From the NCBI GenBank assembly GCA_016169945.1, contig JADLSH010000365.1:124001-188000 (forward strand): a stretch of DNA of 64,000 nt, in the 5' to 3' direction. Below are positions 33,126 through 43,882 of this stretch, one piece after another; the stretch's first letter is position 1, and each line of letters starts with the position of its first letter. The notes beneath the pieces are model-generated. The model had not been told where the DNA came from. It saw only the letters and a list, made by a program, of their open reading frames with translations, and ran no database searches. The translations under genes and the position numbers were made by a program. Source of the DNA: Trachythela sp. YZ-2020 (taxonomy: Eukaryota > Cnidaria > Anthozoa > Malacalcyonacea > Clavulariidae).

Positions 33126-33127
33126 TA

Positions 33128-33168
33128 AAGCCTGGTTCACACGATGAAATAAGCACAAGCGCGGAATG
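33128..33168. repeat. single satellite-like monomer / MITE terminus
   Basis: agcctggttcacacgatg followed by aaataagcacaagcgcgg is essentially one 35-bp satellite monomer, found here alone and next to unrelated DNA. It also matches the TIR of the MITE at 53,234-53,473 (agcctg start, cacacga, ataagca). This is the bridge between MITE and satellite. Confidence 0.75.
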
Positions 33169-33184
33169 CTTTGATGTGCTTATG

Positions 33185-33350
33185 CAGCCTCGTACCCAGG
33201 CGCTTTAACGTGCTAAGCGGTTGCGTGACGCGCGCGTGGAAACTGAAGTGCGCAGCCACGTTTCTCCCCACGCGTGTTGTCCCGCGCGCTCTTCACGTAA
33301 CCGTGTAGCAAGCAAAGCGCCTGGGTACTTTGCATATAAGGTACGAGATT
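33185..33350. mobile_element. fold-back MITE, 'CTCGTACCCAGGCGCT' type
   Basis: cctcgtacccaggcgcttta on the left pairs with aagcgcctgggtac and ggtacgag on the right. The GC-rich loop has cgcgcgtgg and cacgcgtg motifs. No coding. The target duplication is unclear. Confidence 0.6.
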
Positions 33351-33874
33351 GAGTGCAAATATTTATGAAAAATAACCAACGCATTTAACTTAGTGCCATG
33401 CAACAAAAAATGAGATGATTCAGTATCAAAGAATGTGAGACATTGAAAAAGTCACCCAAAGCTAGGATTTGAGCACTTCGGCACAAAAATGTTTTTTCCA
33501 TGCATATAGAAGATCAGTGTTGCATATAGGACAATTTGCATATACGCGGAATAAAACGACGAATTTTCTAAGACTTCGTTTTGGATAGAGCAAAACAACA
33601 AATTTTCTAATAATTTCATTTTGGATAGAGTAAAATTTTGTAAAAATTTGGTTTGGGATACTCGAAATCTTTGCATGTAAGCTACTTTTGCATATAAGCG
33701 ACGACAACTGTTATTCTCCATTGAAACCACCGGATGTATCATCAATCTTTTACAGGGCGTGTTCCCTTCCTTTTTGCATTCAATCGTCATATACACTTCT
33801 CCAAAAACCAAAAAGTTTGGAAAGTCACTTAGGCGATATTTTGATACCTCAAGTTCAATCTATCCATGCATAAT
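33351..33874. other. no gene seen
   Basis: Contains a short internal repeat (aattttctaatcgttttggatagag-type units near 33,556 and 33,600). The minus-strand open frames at 33,452-33,811 overlap each other in two frames and follow this repeat; neither shows a motif. Confidence 0.5.
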
Positions 33875-34710
33875 ATAAAAATAGGCACGCAAAGCGTACA
33901 TGTATCTGCGCATGTGCACTTGCATAGATGTCAATGCACGAGGTCAATATCACTCAATGAGTGGATGAACGTTTATGTTGCTTTTAAAAAACTGTGCATA
34001 AAGGGACGAAGGCCTATAGCCCATGGGAGCAATTTTTTAAACAATTGTGAAACTTTAAGATTTTAGTCTTTTATACTTGAGAATAAAGGTTATGTTAGCA
34101 GCACTATTTACATACCACATATAAATATTACATACCATCAAGGCATCAACTCATTTAGTCCCCTAGTAACAACAGTTTGGGAAAGAAATGCCAAACTGTG
34201 CTTATATCGTTATACCAATCAAATATCAAAAGTAAATTTAATATAAGATGATGTTGACGATTGAAATGACAAACAATGACCATGAACTATTGTCGATTTG
34301 ACCCAAATGGTGTTGAAAATAAATATGGCTTTATTTTAACACTTTTGTGAGTGAACTTTGTCGAAATGTGATGTTGACTATTGATTGAAATGAGAAACAA
34401 TGACCACAAACTATTGTCGATTTGACCCAAATGGTGTTGAGAATAAATATGGCATTATTTGAACACTTTTATGAGTGAACTTTGTCGAAAAAAGAAGCTC
34501 GAATAATGCAGGATATTCGTACAATATTTAAAAAGACACACCACATATAAATATTACATACCATCAACTATTTTCGTCCTCCTAGTCACAGCAGTTTGGG
34601 AAATAAATGCCAAACTATGCTTATATCGTTATACCAATTAAAAATCTCAAAAGTATAAGGTGATGTTGACTATCGAAATGACAATTCATTTTGACGATTT
34701 TGACACAAAT

Positions 34711-34911
34711 AGTGTTGAGAATAAATATTGCATTATTTTAACACTTTTATGAGTTAACTTTGTCGAAATAGAAGCTCGAATAATGCAGGATATTCGTACA
34801 ATATTTAAAAAGTGTTGAGAATAAATATTGCATTATTTTAACACTTTTATGAGTTAACTTTGTCGAAATAGAAGCTCGAATAATGCAGGATATTCGTACA
34901 ATATTTAAAAA
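34711..34911. repeat. exact 100-bp tandem duplication
   Basis: agtgttgagaataaatattg at 34,711 recurs at 34,811 and the two 100-bp units look identical through gtacaatatttaaaaa. The lack of differences implies a very recent event or an assembly slip. Confidence 0.85.
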
Positions 34912-34917
34912 GGCTTA

Positions 34918-35163
34918 CCTTGTTTCCTGATTCAAATGATATTGATATTAGCAGGTCAAGTAAAGTCGTAAATACTTTGTGTAAATTGGCGCGTAAAATA
35001 CGATCAACCACTTCCGATACTCCCTCGACTCTTGCGATGTTCAAAACAATACACAAAATTAAAATGATGGTTGGTTTGATGCATAATTTTCACCGTCAAA
35101 TTAAAAATTTTACTCATGTTTACAATTTTCGCCCTTCGGTAGTCCGCCATCTTGAAATAATCA
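34918..35163 (-). other. first-exon-like stretch in unit R1 (minus strand)
   Basis: On the minus strand caagATGGCGGACTACC (start at about 35,154) has a strong start context and an AAGATGGCGG motif typical of YY1-type promoters, but that frame stops after about 50 codons. A second frame from 35,056 (MCIVLNIARVEG to SFESGNK) is open to a good donor (aacaag|gtaagc, exon end at about 34,919). The R2 copy has a stop after four codons in the first frame and indels in the second. I see no downstream exon. It is either a duplicated first exon of an unrecognised gene or chance. Confidence 0.25.
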
Positions 35164-35476
35164 ACATCAATGGTCGATTTGTAAGCTAATCGCTGATTGG
35201 CTGGTATAAGCTCGTCGCTGAATGGCTACAAGCTAACACTAACATTAACATAAACATTTACAACACGATAGCATTATATCTGCTACGCAGTTACAAAAAT
35301 AGGTCCGCAAAGCGTACATGTATCTGCTCATGCGTATTTGCATAATTGTATAATGATGTCAAAGCATGAGGTCAATGTCACTCAATGAGTGTACTGTTAA
35401 AAAACTGTACACAAAGGGGATGAGGGGCTATAGCCCATGGGAGCAATGCACTCTCCTCATCAAAGGCTTGCCAGCT

Positions 35477-35675
35477 TTAAAAAATATTTAGTCGTCTTAC
35501 ACAGGGTTTTATGAAGCGTGGGGGGAGCATATGGAAAATAGGGGATTTGGAAATGCGAGCGCGCGGGGAAAGATCTAAAAACGTTGTCTGAGACAAAAAA
35601 CAATGCTCAAGAACGCACGCTCCCCCCACGCTCCACGAAACTCAGTTAAGACAACAAAATATTTTTTAAAACTCG
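35477..35675. mobile_element. 200-bp fold-back MITE
   Basis: aaaaaatatttagtcgtctt and gaagcgtggggggagc on the left pair with gctccccccacgctccacg and aagacaacaaaatattttt on the right. A G-rich/C-rich stem surrounds a short loop with gcgcgcgggg. The open frame across it on the minus strand is an artefact of the palindrome. Confidence 0.7.
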
Positions 35676-36414
35676 CAATCCTCTGCGGAGGAGAGTGGGA
35701 GTAATGTTTAAAACAATTGTTGAAACCTTCAGACTTTAGTCTTTTATACTTGAGAATAAAGGTTGGATATAACACCACTATTTACACACCACATATAAAT
35801 ATTACATACCATCAACTCATTTAGTCCCTGTAGTCACAGTCTGCGATTGGAAAGAAATGCCAAGCTGTGCTTATATCTTTATACCAATCAAATATCAAAA
35901 GTATAAGGTGATGTTGACTATCGAAATGACAATTCGATTTGACGATTTTGACCCAAATAGTGTTGAGAATAAATATTACATTATTTTAATACTTTTATGA
36001 GTGAACTTTGTCGAAATAGAAGCTCGAATAATGCAGGATATTCGTACAATATTTAAAAATGCTTACCTTGTTTCCTGATTCAAATGACATTGATATATAG
36101 CAGGTCAAGTTGAGTAAATACTTTGTGTAAATTGGCGAATCATTTCCACAGCGTAAAATGCTTAAATGGTATCAACCACTTCCAATACTCCCTAAAAATA
36201 CTCTCTCGACTCTTGCCATGTTCAAAACAATACAGAAAATTAAAATTATCGTTGGTTTGATGGATAATTTTCACCGGCAAATTTATAATTTTACTCATGT
36301 TTACAATTCTCGCCCTTCAGTAGTCCGCCATCTTTAAATAATCAACATCAATCCAGTTATACATCGAGATCAAAGAGTAACAATGTAATTACGTCATTTT
36401 AAGCTAGCGGTCAC

Positions 36415-36788
36415 CAGTGAGCTCTATATATATATATCTGGAGTGAGAACTTATGTCCAAAAAGTGAAGCCAAAGATGGCGGAAATTGACGTCCAGTGCC
36501 AATCCCTTTCTATTGTTTTCGACCGCGCGGTTTGCACAAGCCGGCAAGGAGTGTGCCGAAATTTTGTGTTTTTACTCCGATGTAAACAATAACATCATGA
36601 TTTTATGAACTAATAACTTGATTAGCGATGCGATCTGTTAGTATAAACTGGAATTAGCTAGAAAAATGGTATGAAAACTGTTTATGACCTTCATGAGTTT
36701 GGACGTCAATTGCCGCCATCTTTGGCTTCACTTGGCCTATTGGCCGAACATTAGAAGTTCTTACTCCAGATATATATGGAGCTCACTG
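36415..36788. mobile_element. hAT-type MITE 1 of a tandem pair, 374 bp
   Basis: The ends are cagtgagctctatatatata and tatatatggagctcactg, with ctggagtgagaactt continuing the stem. The 8-bp gcggtcac flanks it at 36,407-36,414 and 36,789-36,796. Subterminal arms contain caaagatggcgg and ccgccatctttgg, extending the palindrome. Confidence 0.85.
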
Positions 36789-36796
36789 GCGGTCAC

Positions 36797-37457
36797 CAGT
36801 GAACTCTATATAATTATACTGGAACGATAACTGTAGGTAAACATGCCCATACGTGCCTGAAGCCAAGATGGCGGCCAATAGAAGCTCGTTACTATGGTGA
36901 TTGTAGGTATAAATATGTGCGTGTTTTTTGCGTGGGCTTGTCACGAAGAGTCGGAGCACTGGAGCGAGTTAAAATTTGTTAAGTTTTTTTCCAGTTTTTG
37001 CACGAAAATACTCATTTTTAGTGATACACAACCTATATATAAGACAAGAATTAAATGAAAAGGTAACATTGATGTAACTTTAGTTCATATTACTCTGTTC
37101 TTTTCAAATTCGTCACAGAAAGTCCTGAAAAAACAAAAGTTTGCCGATGTTTTTTGGCGCGAATTGTTTTTCACTCATCAAATAAGTTGAGATAACTTTG
37201 CTATCTATAACAAAATGTTTCTCAAATTTACTTATTCTGAAAGACGACTTTCTCTAGTTTCCCAGAGGCATAAAAAAGCTCGACTTAACAAACAGTACGC
37301 TGAAAAATTATATAACTTTCCGATAAAATGAGGCAAATTTTTCGTACGGAAAGTCGGAATTTAGTGAATTTCCGCGCAGGGGCCTGGATCATACCTACAA
37401 GACGAAGCTTCAAAATTCGAGCCGCAGTTATCGTTCCAGTATATATAGAGTTCACTG
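36797..37457. mobile_element. hAT-type MITE 2 of a tandem pair, 661 bp
   Basis: The ends are cagtgaactctatataatta and agtatatatagagttcactg, with ctggaacgataactg / cagttatcgttccag inside. It is flanked by the same 8-mer gcggtcac (36,789-36,796 and 37,458-37,465). The central copy is shared with MITE 1, so one element inserted into the target duplication of the other. No ORF of note. Confidence 0.85.
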
Positions 37458-37640
37458 GCGGTCACTGATTGGTCAAACGAGATGTAAGCTAATCGCTAAT
37501 TGGCTGATATAAGCTCGTCGCTGAATGGCTACAAGCTTAACACACTCTTACTCGCACGATGGCAATATATCTGCATTCGCAGATACAAAAATAGGTACGC
37601 TAAGCGTACATGTATCTGCTCATGGTGATCCCACTGTTGT

Positions 37641-39220
37641 CATGAAGGAATAATAATCTACAATTCTATTTGGCCTTAATTTGTATAAGTTACACATATT
37701 TTGTATAAAAACATACACTTAATTCAACCAGTAACTTGTAAAGAATAAGAGATTGATATTTAACCCATTAACCGGGAGTACCCTACCACTCACAAGTAAA
37801 ATCATCTGGCATTAGACAGAGTAAAATACTAGCTAATGGTTAAAATAATGTATTTTTATAAATATCACAAAAATATATATCATACACAGTAGAACAAGGT
37901 TTATTGTTAAATGGGGTTCACAATTTACAGTATCACTATGCCAGACAGTTTAGTACATATGACAAATAAAATGGCTGATATAATTTTCACTAGCAGAAAC
38001 TATTTCCATATTAACACAACAAAGATTTTATTTAATTTTATGATGTCATTGCTGAAACATGTTAGGTTCACAATCTTCTCAATAGTCCATAATATACTAC
38101 AATCAGGTATGTGAAAAAATTGTAGATGCATGGATGTTGTCAGAATACCAGGTGTTGCTAACACATCCTCACAGAGTTTCAACAGACTTTTTAGACAAAT
38201 TGATACATGACGTCAACATGTGGTATTCAGGGATGGTGGAACACAAATGAACTATTTATTCCACATGGATGTGTTAACAAATAGGTCATATTATTGAAGT
38301 CAAATGTTAACTATATGTTGAAAATCAGGAGTATAATTTAACACATGTATATAGTCTGTGAATATAAAGTATAATAATATAAACAGAGCATATCAGATCC
38401 ATACATTGGCTGGAATTGACTAGTCAAAGCTGCAGTGTTCCGTGTGTTTGTTCACCCTACAATACAAATATGAGAGCGATGTATGTGTAAATGTAGAGTA
38501 CAGGCTTGAAAAGACATTAAATATAAGCAATTTAGTAATTTAGAGGAGAATTTGCCCATGGATATGAAGTATGAATTTCTATTATGAAAATTATAAGTAT
38601 GTGATTGTGAGACCGTCTGCAATAAATGTCATGCCAAAAGGAGTATTGTACAGTCTTATCTTTTACCGTCTTAAGTCTTAATTATATACTATAAACAGGA
38701 CTATATTTGTACACAATATTTTATTTAAGACCACTATAAAATGTGGAATTGCTAAATGTGGGATTAGCTAGTATTCATGGTAGTCAAATTTACTTTAGTA
38801 TTGAAAACTTATCTGCATATAAAACAAGATGCTATATTTTACAATTTACGCGTCAATTTTATGTTAATATGTTGTAGACTTGTAGTATTTCTTATTTTCT
38901 TACCTTGATCTTCGTCCTTCCGAAGATAGTTCGACTGTTCACTGTTTCACTGTTTAGTTTTCATTCAGAAATAGAACCACTAAATTTTGAAGCATTCTTT
39001 GATTTCTTTCCAGTTTATCCATAGGTTATTATTAGTTACAATATTACAGTTCAACCATATTATTAAACATACTCCACTCCTTCGCCGACGCCATCTTGCT
39101 TTTGATCGCCTAAGCATTACGTCATTGTTAACAAACCTAACAAACCTTAACAAACCTAACAAACTTTCACGCACGATAGCAATATATCTGCTGCGCAGAT
39201 ACAAAAATGGCTAAAAATTC
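37641..39220. other. no confirmed gene; possible minus-strand exon fragments
   Basis: AT-rich DNA. On the minus strand a start with caagATGGCGTCGGCGAAGG occurs at about 39,098, but the frame stops after 16 codons. A short minus-strand segment ending in gatcaag|gtaag (about 38,904) has a good donor and an acceptor-like aaacag about 50 bp upstream. They could belong to one unrecognised minus-strand gene with 39,267-39,555; I cannot join them in frame. Confidence 0.3.
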
Positions 39221-39266
39221 ATTCACAATTGCCGTTTTCGATAAAAATACATATACTTTAACGTAC

Positions 39267-39624
39267 CCTTTTCAACTGTCTCAACCTGTTGTTCTTCGTT
39301 AACCTGATCCAGAATCGGTATACCATGTTGTTCATCTCCATTTTTGTCATCATTATTTTGATTCAGAATCGGTATACCTGTATATTCTTCTCCAGCTTTG
39401 TCATGTTGATTCAGGGTCGGTATACCAAGTTGTTTTCCATCTTCGTTAACCTGTTCCACAATCGGAAAACCAAGTTCTTCTCTATCTTCATTGTCGTAAA
39501 TTTCATTCAGATTCGATATACAAAGTTGTTCTTCATCGTCGTCTTCGTTGCTGCCCTGGAAAAATTTCAATTTTGGACGTTCAGAGCGGCCATTTCCTGC
39601 ATTTTCAGGGCGAAATTCTTGCAT
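39267..39624 (-). CDS. exon of unknown gene encoding an acidic repeat peptide
   Basis: The minus-strand frame is open from a Met at 39,624, or from an acceptor (aatttttccag|gg) at 39,555, to a good donor (gaaaagg|gtacgt) at 39,267. The peptide is strongly acidic and holds about five degenerate repeats of 15-20 residues: LCISNLNEI, LGFPIVEQVNEDGKQ, LGIPTLNQHDKAGEE, TGIPILNQNNDDKNGDEQ, HGIPILDQVNEEQQ. No signal peptide, membrane span or known domain. The core [LTH]GIP(I/T)LNQ is well kept while spacers vary, as in a repeat-built protein. I do not recognise the family, and no confident neighbouring exon was found. The plus-strand frame 39,289-39,735 is its shadow. Confidence 0.4.
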
Positions 39625-41294
39625 AAAGTTGTACAGTTTTTCCTCATTTCCTTTTTAGGGTCGCTTTCTTCCCCAAACCCCCTTCTTCCCCCCCCCCACC
39701 GGGGAGGGAGCAATGGTAATTATATACACCCCTGAATGACAATGAAATTGGGTTGCACACAAAGCACACCACTCTTTGCTTGTGTCACACAATTGATACC
39801 TGTCCAAGGCGTTAGTAAACCTTTGCTAACCAGGGTAATAGAGAGAGCTATACTTTGATATATACTTGAGTTTTGCTAATGTTGATGCGGGACCGCGTTC
39901 TAGTTTGAATGTTTGATAAACTGCTCCGCGTAGCCATTGTTTACAATTACAAACAACACGGATATTTGAAAATTAGAGCATCTCTCGAGTTTCAGGATAG
40001 ATTTTCACAGTAAACATAGCCTTCATGCAATATCGTTCGTAATTCTTGTAGATGTTTTCTTGTATATATCTTTACGACGTGCCTTCGTGAACGTTGACAG
40101 ACAGAACGGTCTATTGTTTTGAAATATGATCCAACTCCACGCTTGAAATGTAATTAAAAACCATACGATATGCGTAGGAAGTCACGTCATTACAGTATGA
40201 ACATTTAAAAACAGTTTCTTTTGCAACGATCTCATCATACAGACATTTTTTTCAAAATTGTAACACAGAAAGTAGCAATTTTCGAAAAGCAACAAACACG
40301 CTCCTCAACCACCGCTCCCTGAGTACAATTCGAATTTAGCACCCAGAATCTGGGAGGCACGTGACCAGCTCCAGCCAGGGTATCTGCTCTCCTAGAGGAG
40401 ATAGCCTGGGAATGAGGTTGTGCTAGAGTATGATAAGTGCAAGTTATGGTAAATTTCAGGCAGAATGGTTTTTGTTGCAGGAAATTTTGAGTGAAAACAA
40501 TATACCTATTTCAAGATCCAACCTGGAGCAGTTGCGAAAAAAACTGTACGCCATCCGACGAGAAAGGAACCTGTGATTCCAGTGAAGCGCTCTGACCTCT
40601 GAGCTAGACTGTAGATTTAACGTTTTATGAAAATGCTGATTTCAGATCAATCGTGTGTAGTACAATCTGCCAAAACTATGAAAGGGGTCTACCCCAAAAT
40701 TGAAACAATATTTAACAGAAAGGTCTGACGGCTGAGGCTTCCCATCATCACACGCTTGCAAGGAAATGTCAATGATGTGACGTAAGTAAGAAATATATGT
40801 TGTAAAATTTCACAAGGTATTAGCAGGAGCAATAATTGTACAATTCCCTTTCGCTTTTCCTTGTTCGTTGAAACACATAAAAACTACACGAATCGTTTTA
40901 AAATATATCAAATTTAGAAATGAATTTGCAAAATACGTTATTGTTTATCAAACAAGAAAAGTAGTTTTGACTGAGAACAGCCTGTCAGGCATTTATAAAT
41001 GACATATTTTGAACAAACTGTTGACGTTTACTGGGGATTAATATGGGGGTAAGTTGTCAAAATGGACGAGTGTATTCTACAGTTTAACTAGTCCATTAGG
41101 TATTAGGAAGGGAGCACTAGCGCTGGCTCACATCTTCCAACTTGGTAGCTTCATCTCATGATCTTTCAAGATTATATAAACGAATGCCAGCTAGCCTGCG
41201 TGCCGTCCCGGAGCTCGTGAGGTTATAGTTTCATACATGTCCAATGGACACTAAATGGGCAAATCCAAGACGAAAACATTGACTGGATTTGACG
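39625..41294. other. no gene seen
   Basis: Starts with a C-rich tract (39,683-39,710), then mixed AT-rich DNA. A short palindrome with gctctcctagaggagatagc lies at about 40,385, and a tRNA-like scrap with gaagcgctctgacctctgagc at about 40,580. No open frame with recognisable motifs. Confidence 0.5.
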
Positions 41295-41779
41295 GTTAGG
41301 GTTAGGCATTGACCGATTGGGCTCGTAAATTTCTGAAAAGTTGCTGCGTAAAATTGCTAAAAAGTTGCAAAAAATACAAAAAGTTGCTACGTAAACTTCA
41401 AGTGTTGCACCTAATTCTACTTAAATTTTACGATATTTTCACGCATACTTAATTAAAAGTTTCTATATTTTAAAATAATATTGCAAAAATGATACCTATA
41501 AAGATCAATTTCTTGAAATTTGAACAAATGTATAAAAATATTTTAATAAATCTTTCGCATTAGCGTATATTTACAAAACGTTTATTAGAAAACAATAAAA
41601 TGAAAAGTTTGAAACAAAACTTCTGGAGTTCTGGTTGTTCATTTGACTTTATCTTGCTGGCATACTGTTTCCAGATTAGTCCAATACAACAGAACTAATT
41701 CTACAGATTGTATATTGGTAAGTAATATATACATAACATAGGTGTTCATTTAGTAACATACAACACAAAATCAATCCTG

Positions 41780-42010
41780 TTACCCAGTTGAGGCAGTTAT
41801 GACCTCTTTGTATTATTGTATTGGTGCATAACGCTAGCTTCAAGGTAATCTTCAAGGGCCTCTGTCTTGTTGTGAGGAAAATGCACTGGTTAGGAGACTG
41901 AAAGCCCTTTCTGCAGATGCAGAACTTGGCTGGATCAACAGCAGTGTTTTGACGAGCGAGGACCAGTGTGGAAGGGCGTCTTCATGAGCTGCCCACCATG
42001 TCAACTTCTT
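41780..42010 (-). pseudogene. hAT transposase C-terminal dimerisation domain remnant
   Basis: The minus-strand translation gives WWAAHEDALPHWSSLVKTLL, then IQPSSASAERAFSLLTSAFS and, after one frameshift, ALEDYLEASVMHQYNNTKR. The motif SSASAERxFSLL is the hallmark of the hAT C-terminal (Dimer_Tnp_hAT) domain, through which transposase oligomerises. The frame is broken near 41,860. The RNase-H-like catalytic part is absent in this element. Confidence 0.8.
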
Positions 42011-42529
42011 GTCATTCTCACAAGTCACTGACGCCTTCTGCTGCAGCCAGATACAAACTCTTCAGCCAAATTAGCTGGTTTGGCGTCGTTCTTTGATGAA
42101 GGAAACTTGAACTCTGGAAGTGATCTGTTTTGCTGACCAGGCTTTAATTTGTATATGGCAAGTTAAAAGACGTGCAGCTTGAACGCAATGCGTACAGTTT
42201 CAACAGATATTGAAGGTACTGGCCACTGAACTTCAGCCAATGAGCTATTTCATGTCGTCTGGCTTGATGAAGGAAAACTTCTGAACTCTGAAGTGATTCA
42301 GCTTTCGGATTCAGCCTGTGCACTTGTATACATGGCAAGCAGACGCGCAGCATTTCCATTAGCCTGCTGGTTAACCGATGGCCACGCTTCTAGTGCTTCT
42401 CTAGTACCGGTCAGAGAATCTGTTTTCGCTAATGGTATTCCACCATTCAGAAAAAGATTCGACTACCTCAAAGCGGAATAATCGCATATCCGCGGGCAAA
42501 GTTGACCCAGGTGTATTTTCTCTAATCTC

Positions 42530-42975
42530 TCAAACACTTTGCAAGCATGCCATAATAGTCTGGCCCATTTGTGTCTTTCTAATATCAGATAATCCGTTCT
42601 TGTGCTTTATTCTATATGTTTTTGATGAACTTTTCTTCATAGAGAGTTCTTCGCTGCAAGCGTCGCACCGCAATTTCCGGTCGATCACAGCAAAATGATG
42701 GTTAGGAAATTCCTTCAACCGATCCCAAGCAGTCGTACTGGCAGTAGCAGGCTCTCCCTTTGCTTTCATTTTCTTTACTTTGGAAGGAAGTTTTGGCTAC
42801 TTAACCAAAATAGCTTTTAAGGACCACTTAGACTTGCACCAGCATTTCTTGCTATCAAAATTGATCTTGGACTTCTTTTACCGGCACATCTTCGTTCTCT
42901 GAAATCTCCACATCTTCGTTTTCTGTTTCTCCAGATAAGTCGTCTCGGTCGGACAGGTCAAGTGATTCGTCCATG
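42530..42975 (-). pseudogene. hAT transposase N-terminal BED-type zinc finger remnant
   Basis: On the minus strand an acidic start (MDESLDLSDRDDLSGETENE, about 42,974) is followed by a stop, then an open frame from 42,769: WDRLKEFPNHHFAVIDRKLR, CDACSEELSMKKSS, KHKNG. CxxC plus a C-terminal His fits a BED/CGGBP1-like DNA-binding finger; the first His of the usual pair is lost. It binds the transposon ends in active relatives (family knowledge). The open frame stops at 42,530. Confidence 0.65.
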
Positions 42976-43510
42976 GCATCAAATTAGCAATTTAAATTAC
43001 TAAATTGAAATGATTGCCGACGCCATTTGTTTTTATTGTTAAAGCACATGCACAGGCAACCCTAGTAAGCAAAGACGACATTCGATATTAGAACACTGTC
43101 AAGTGAGTCCATTAACAGATGCACCATCTCTCAAGAACTATAAACATCAAGACTTCGTTTTTATTATCACAGCAAGGCTAGACATTAGGCTTATCTAATT
43201 GTCCATTTTTTAAAAGCGCCTAAGAAGTCGCTAAAAGTTGCCCTGAAAGGTACAAATATTGCTCGAGGTTGCTACAAATGAAAAAGTTGCTCCAAACTCA
43301 ATCTGGCTGTACCATCAAAGAGCACAATCGGTCAATGCCTAGTTAGGTTCAGTGTTATGAAAGGGCCCTCAGTCAATGTTATCAATTTTCTAGTTAATTA
43401 ACTGCTGGAATAAGTAGACGAGGTATTACAATCTGCAACTAATGACGAAAAGCTTGCCACGCGAAAGAAATGCAAGAAGTGAAACTATTTAGAAGATTAA
43501 TGCACGGTTA

Positions 43511-43882
43511 TTACTTCAAAAAGATTGTCTTCTTTGAACACGCAGTCTTCCATATGCCGCAAAGTTGACCCAGCTGTATTTGTCGTTCCTTATCTCGAGA
43601 AAATCCTTTATGTCGTCCGGCAAGGTTTGGAACTGCACGCTGGCTAACGCAAAGAACCCAAGAGGAACATAGAACAATAGAATATGCTATGGAAAGTACA
43701 CAAGACAAAACATAGACTAACAAGAGAGCCAAAAAGTCAAACCGTCGATCACAGCAAATGATGGTTAGAAACGTACCTTCAACGATGTCCATGCAGTCTA
43801 TATGCTTGAAATCAACTTTACTCTCCAAAACTTTGCTTGTATTTTCCTTTATTGACTTTTCGCTTACTGCCACGTCCGGCAT
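43511..43882 (-). pseudogene. second hAT N-terminal remnant, outside the first element
   Basis: The minus-strand frame begins MPDVAVSEKSIKENTSKVLE and continues SKVDFKHIDCMDIVEG, then reads through a probable splice donor (gaag|gtacgt). DNA around aaccatcatttgctgtgatcgac matches the finger region at 42,680-42,710, and caaagttgacccag(g/c)tgtatt occurs in both (42,497 and 43,561). It is thus a related but diverged copy. The remainder of the frame is hydrophobic intron translation. Confidence 0.5.

Larger units (their letters stand above)
33875..37640. repeat. partial tandem duplication, units R1, R2 and a shorter third
   Basis: The phrase aaaaataggNacgcNaagcg followed by tacatgtatctgc recurs at about 33,877, 35,297 and 37,588. 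Between the first two, the order of motifs is the same (tagcccatgggagcaat, tttagtcttttatacttgag, gataatgcaggatattcgta, gcttaccttgtttcctgatt). R2 is enlarged by the MITEs at 35,477 and 36,415-37,457. The preamble cacgatagcaatatatctgc also precedes a fourth site near 39,169. Confidence 0.7.
41303..43341 (-). mobile_element. internally deleted hAT transposon, 2.04 kb
   Basis: The ends are taggcattgaccgattggg and cacaatcggtcaatgccta, an inverted pair. The flanking 8-mers gttagggt (41,295-41,302) and gttaggtt (43,342-43,349) match at 7 of 8 bases. Both ends run into degenerate aaaagttgct repeats. On the minus strand it keeps a BED-finger N-terminus and the hAT dimerisation C-terminus but lacks the catalytic middle. 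Confidence 0.85.

Noticed and set aside
33452..33811. 119-residue minus-strand protein
   Set aside because: Two overlapping frames of similar length over short internal repeats; no domain or splice signals.
35575..35778. Minus-strand 67-residue frame
   Set aside because: It runs across one arm of a fold-back MITE; no motif.
39289..39735. 148-residue plus-strand protein
   Set aside because: It is the complement of the minus-strand repeat exon at 39,267-39,624, whose acidic repeats and splice sites make the minus strand the better reading.
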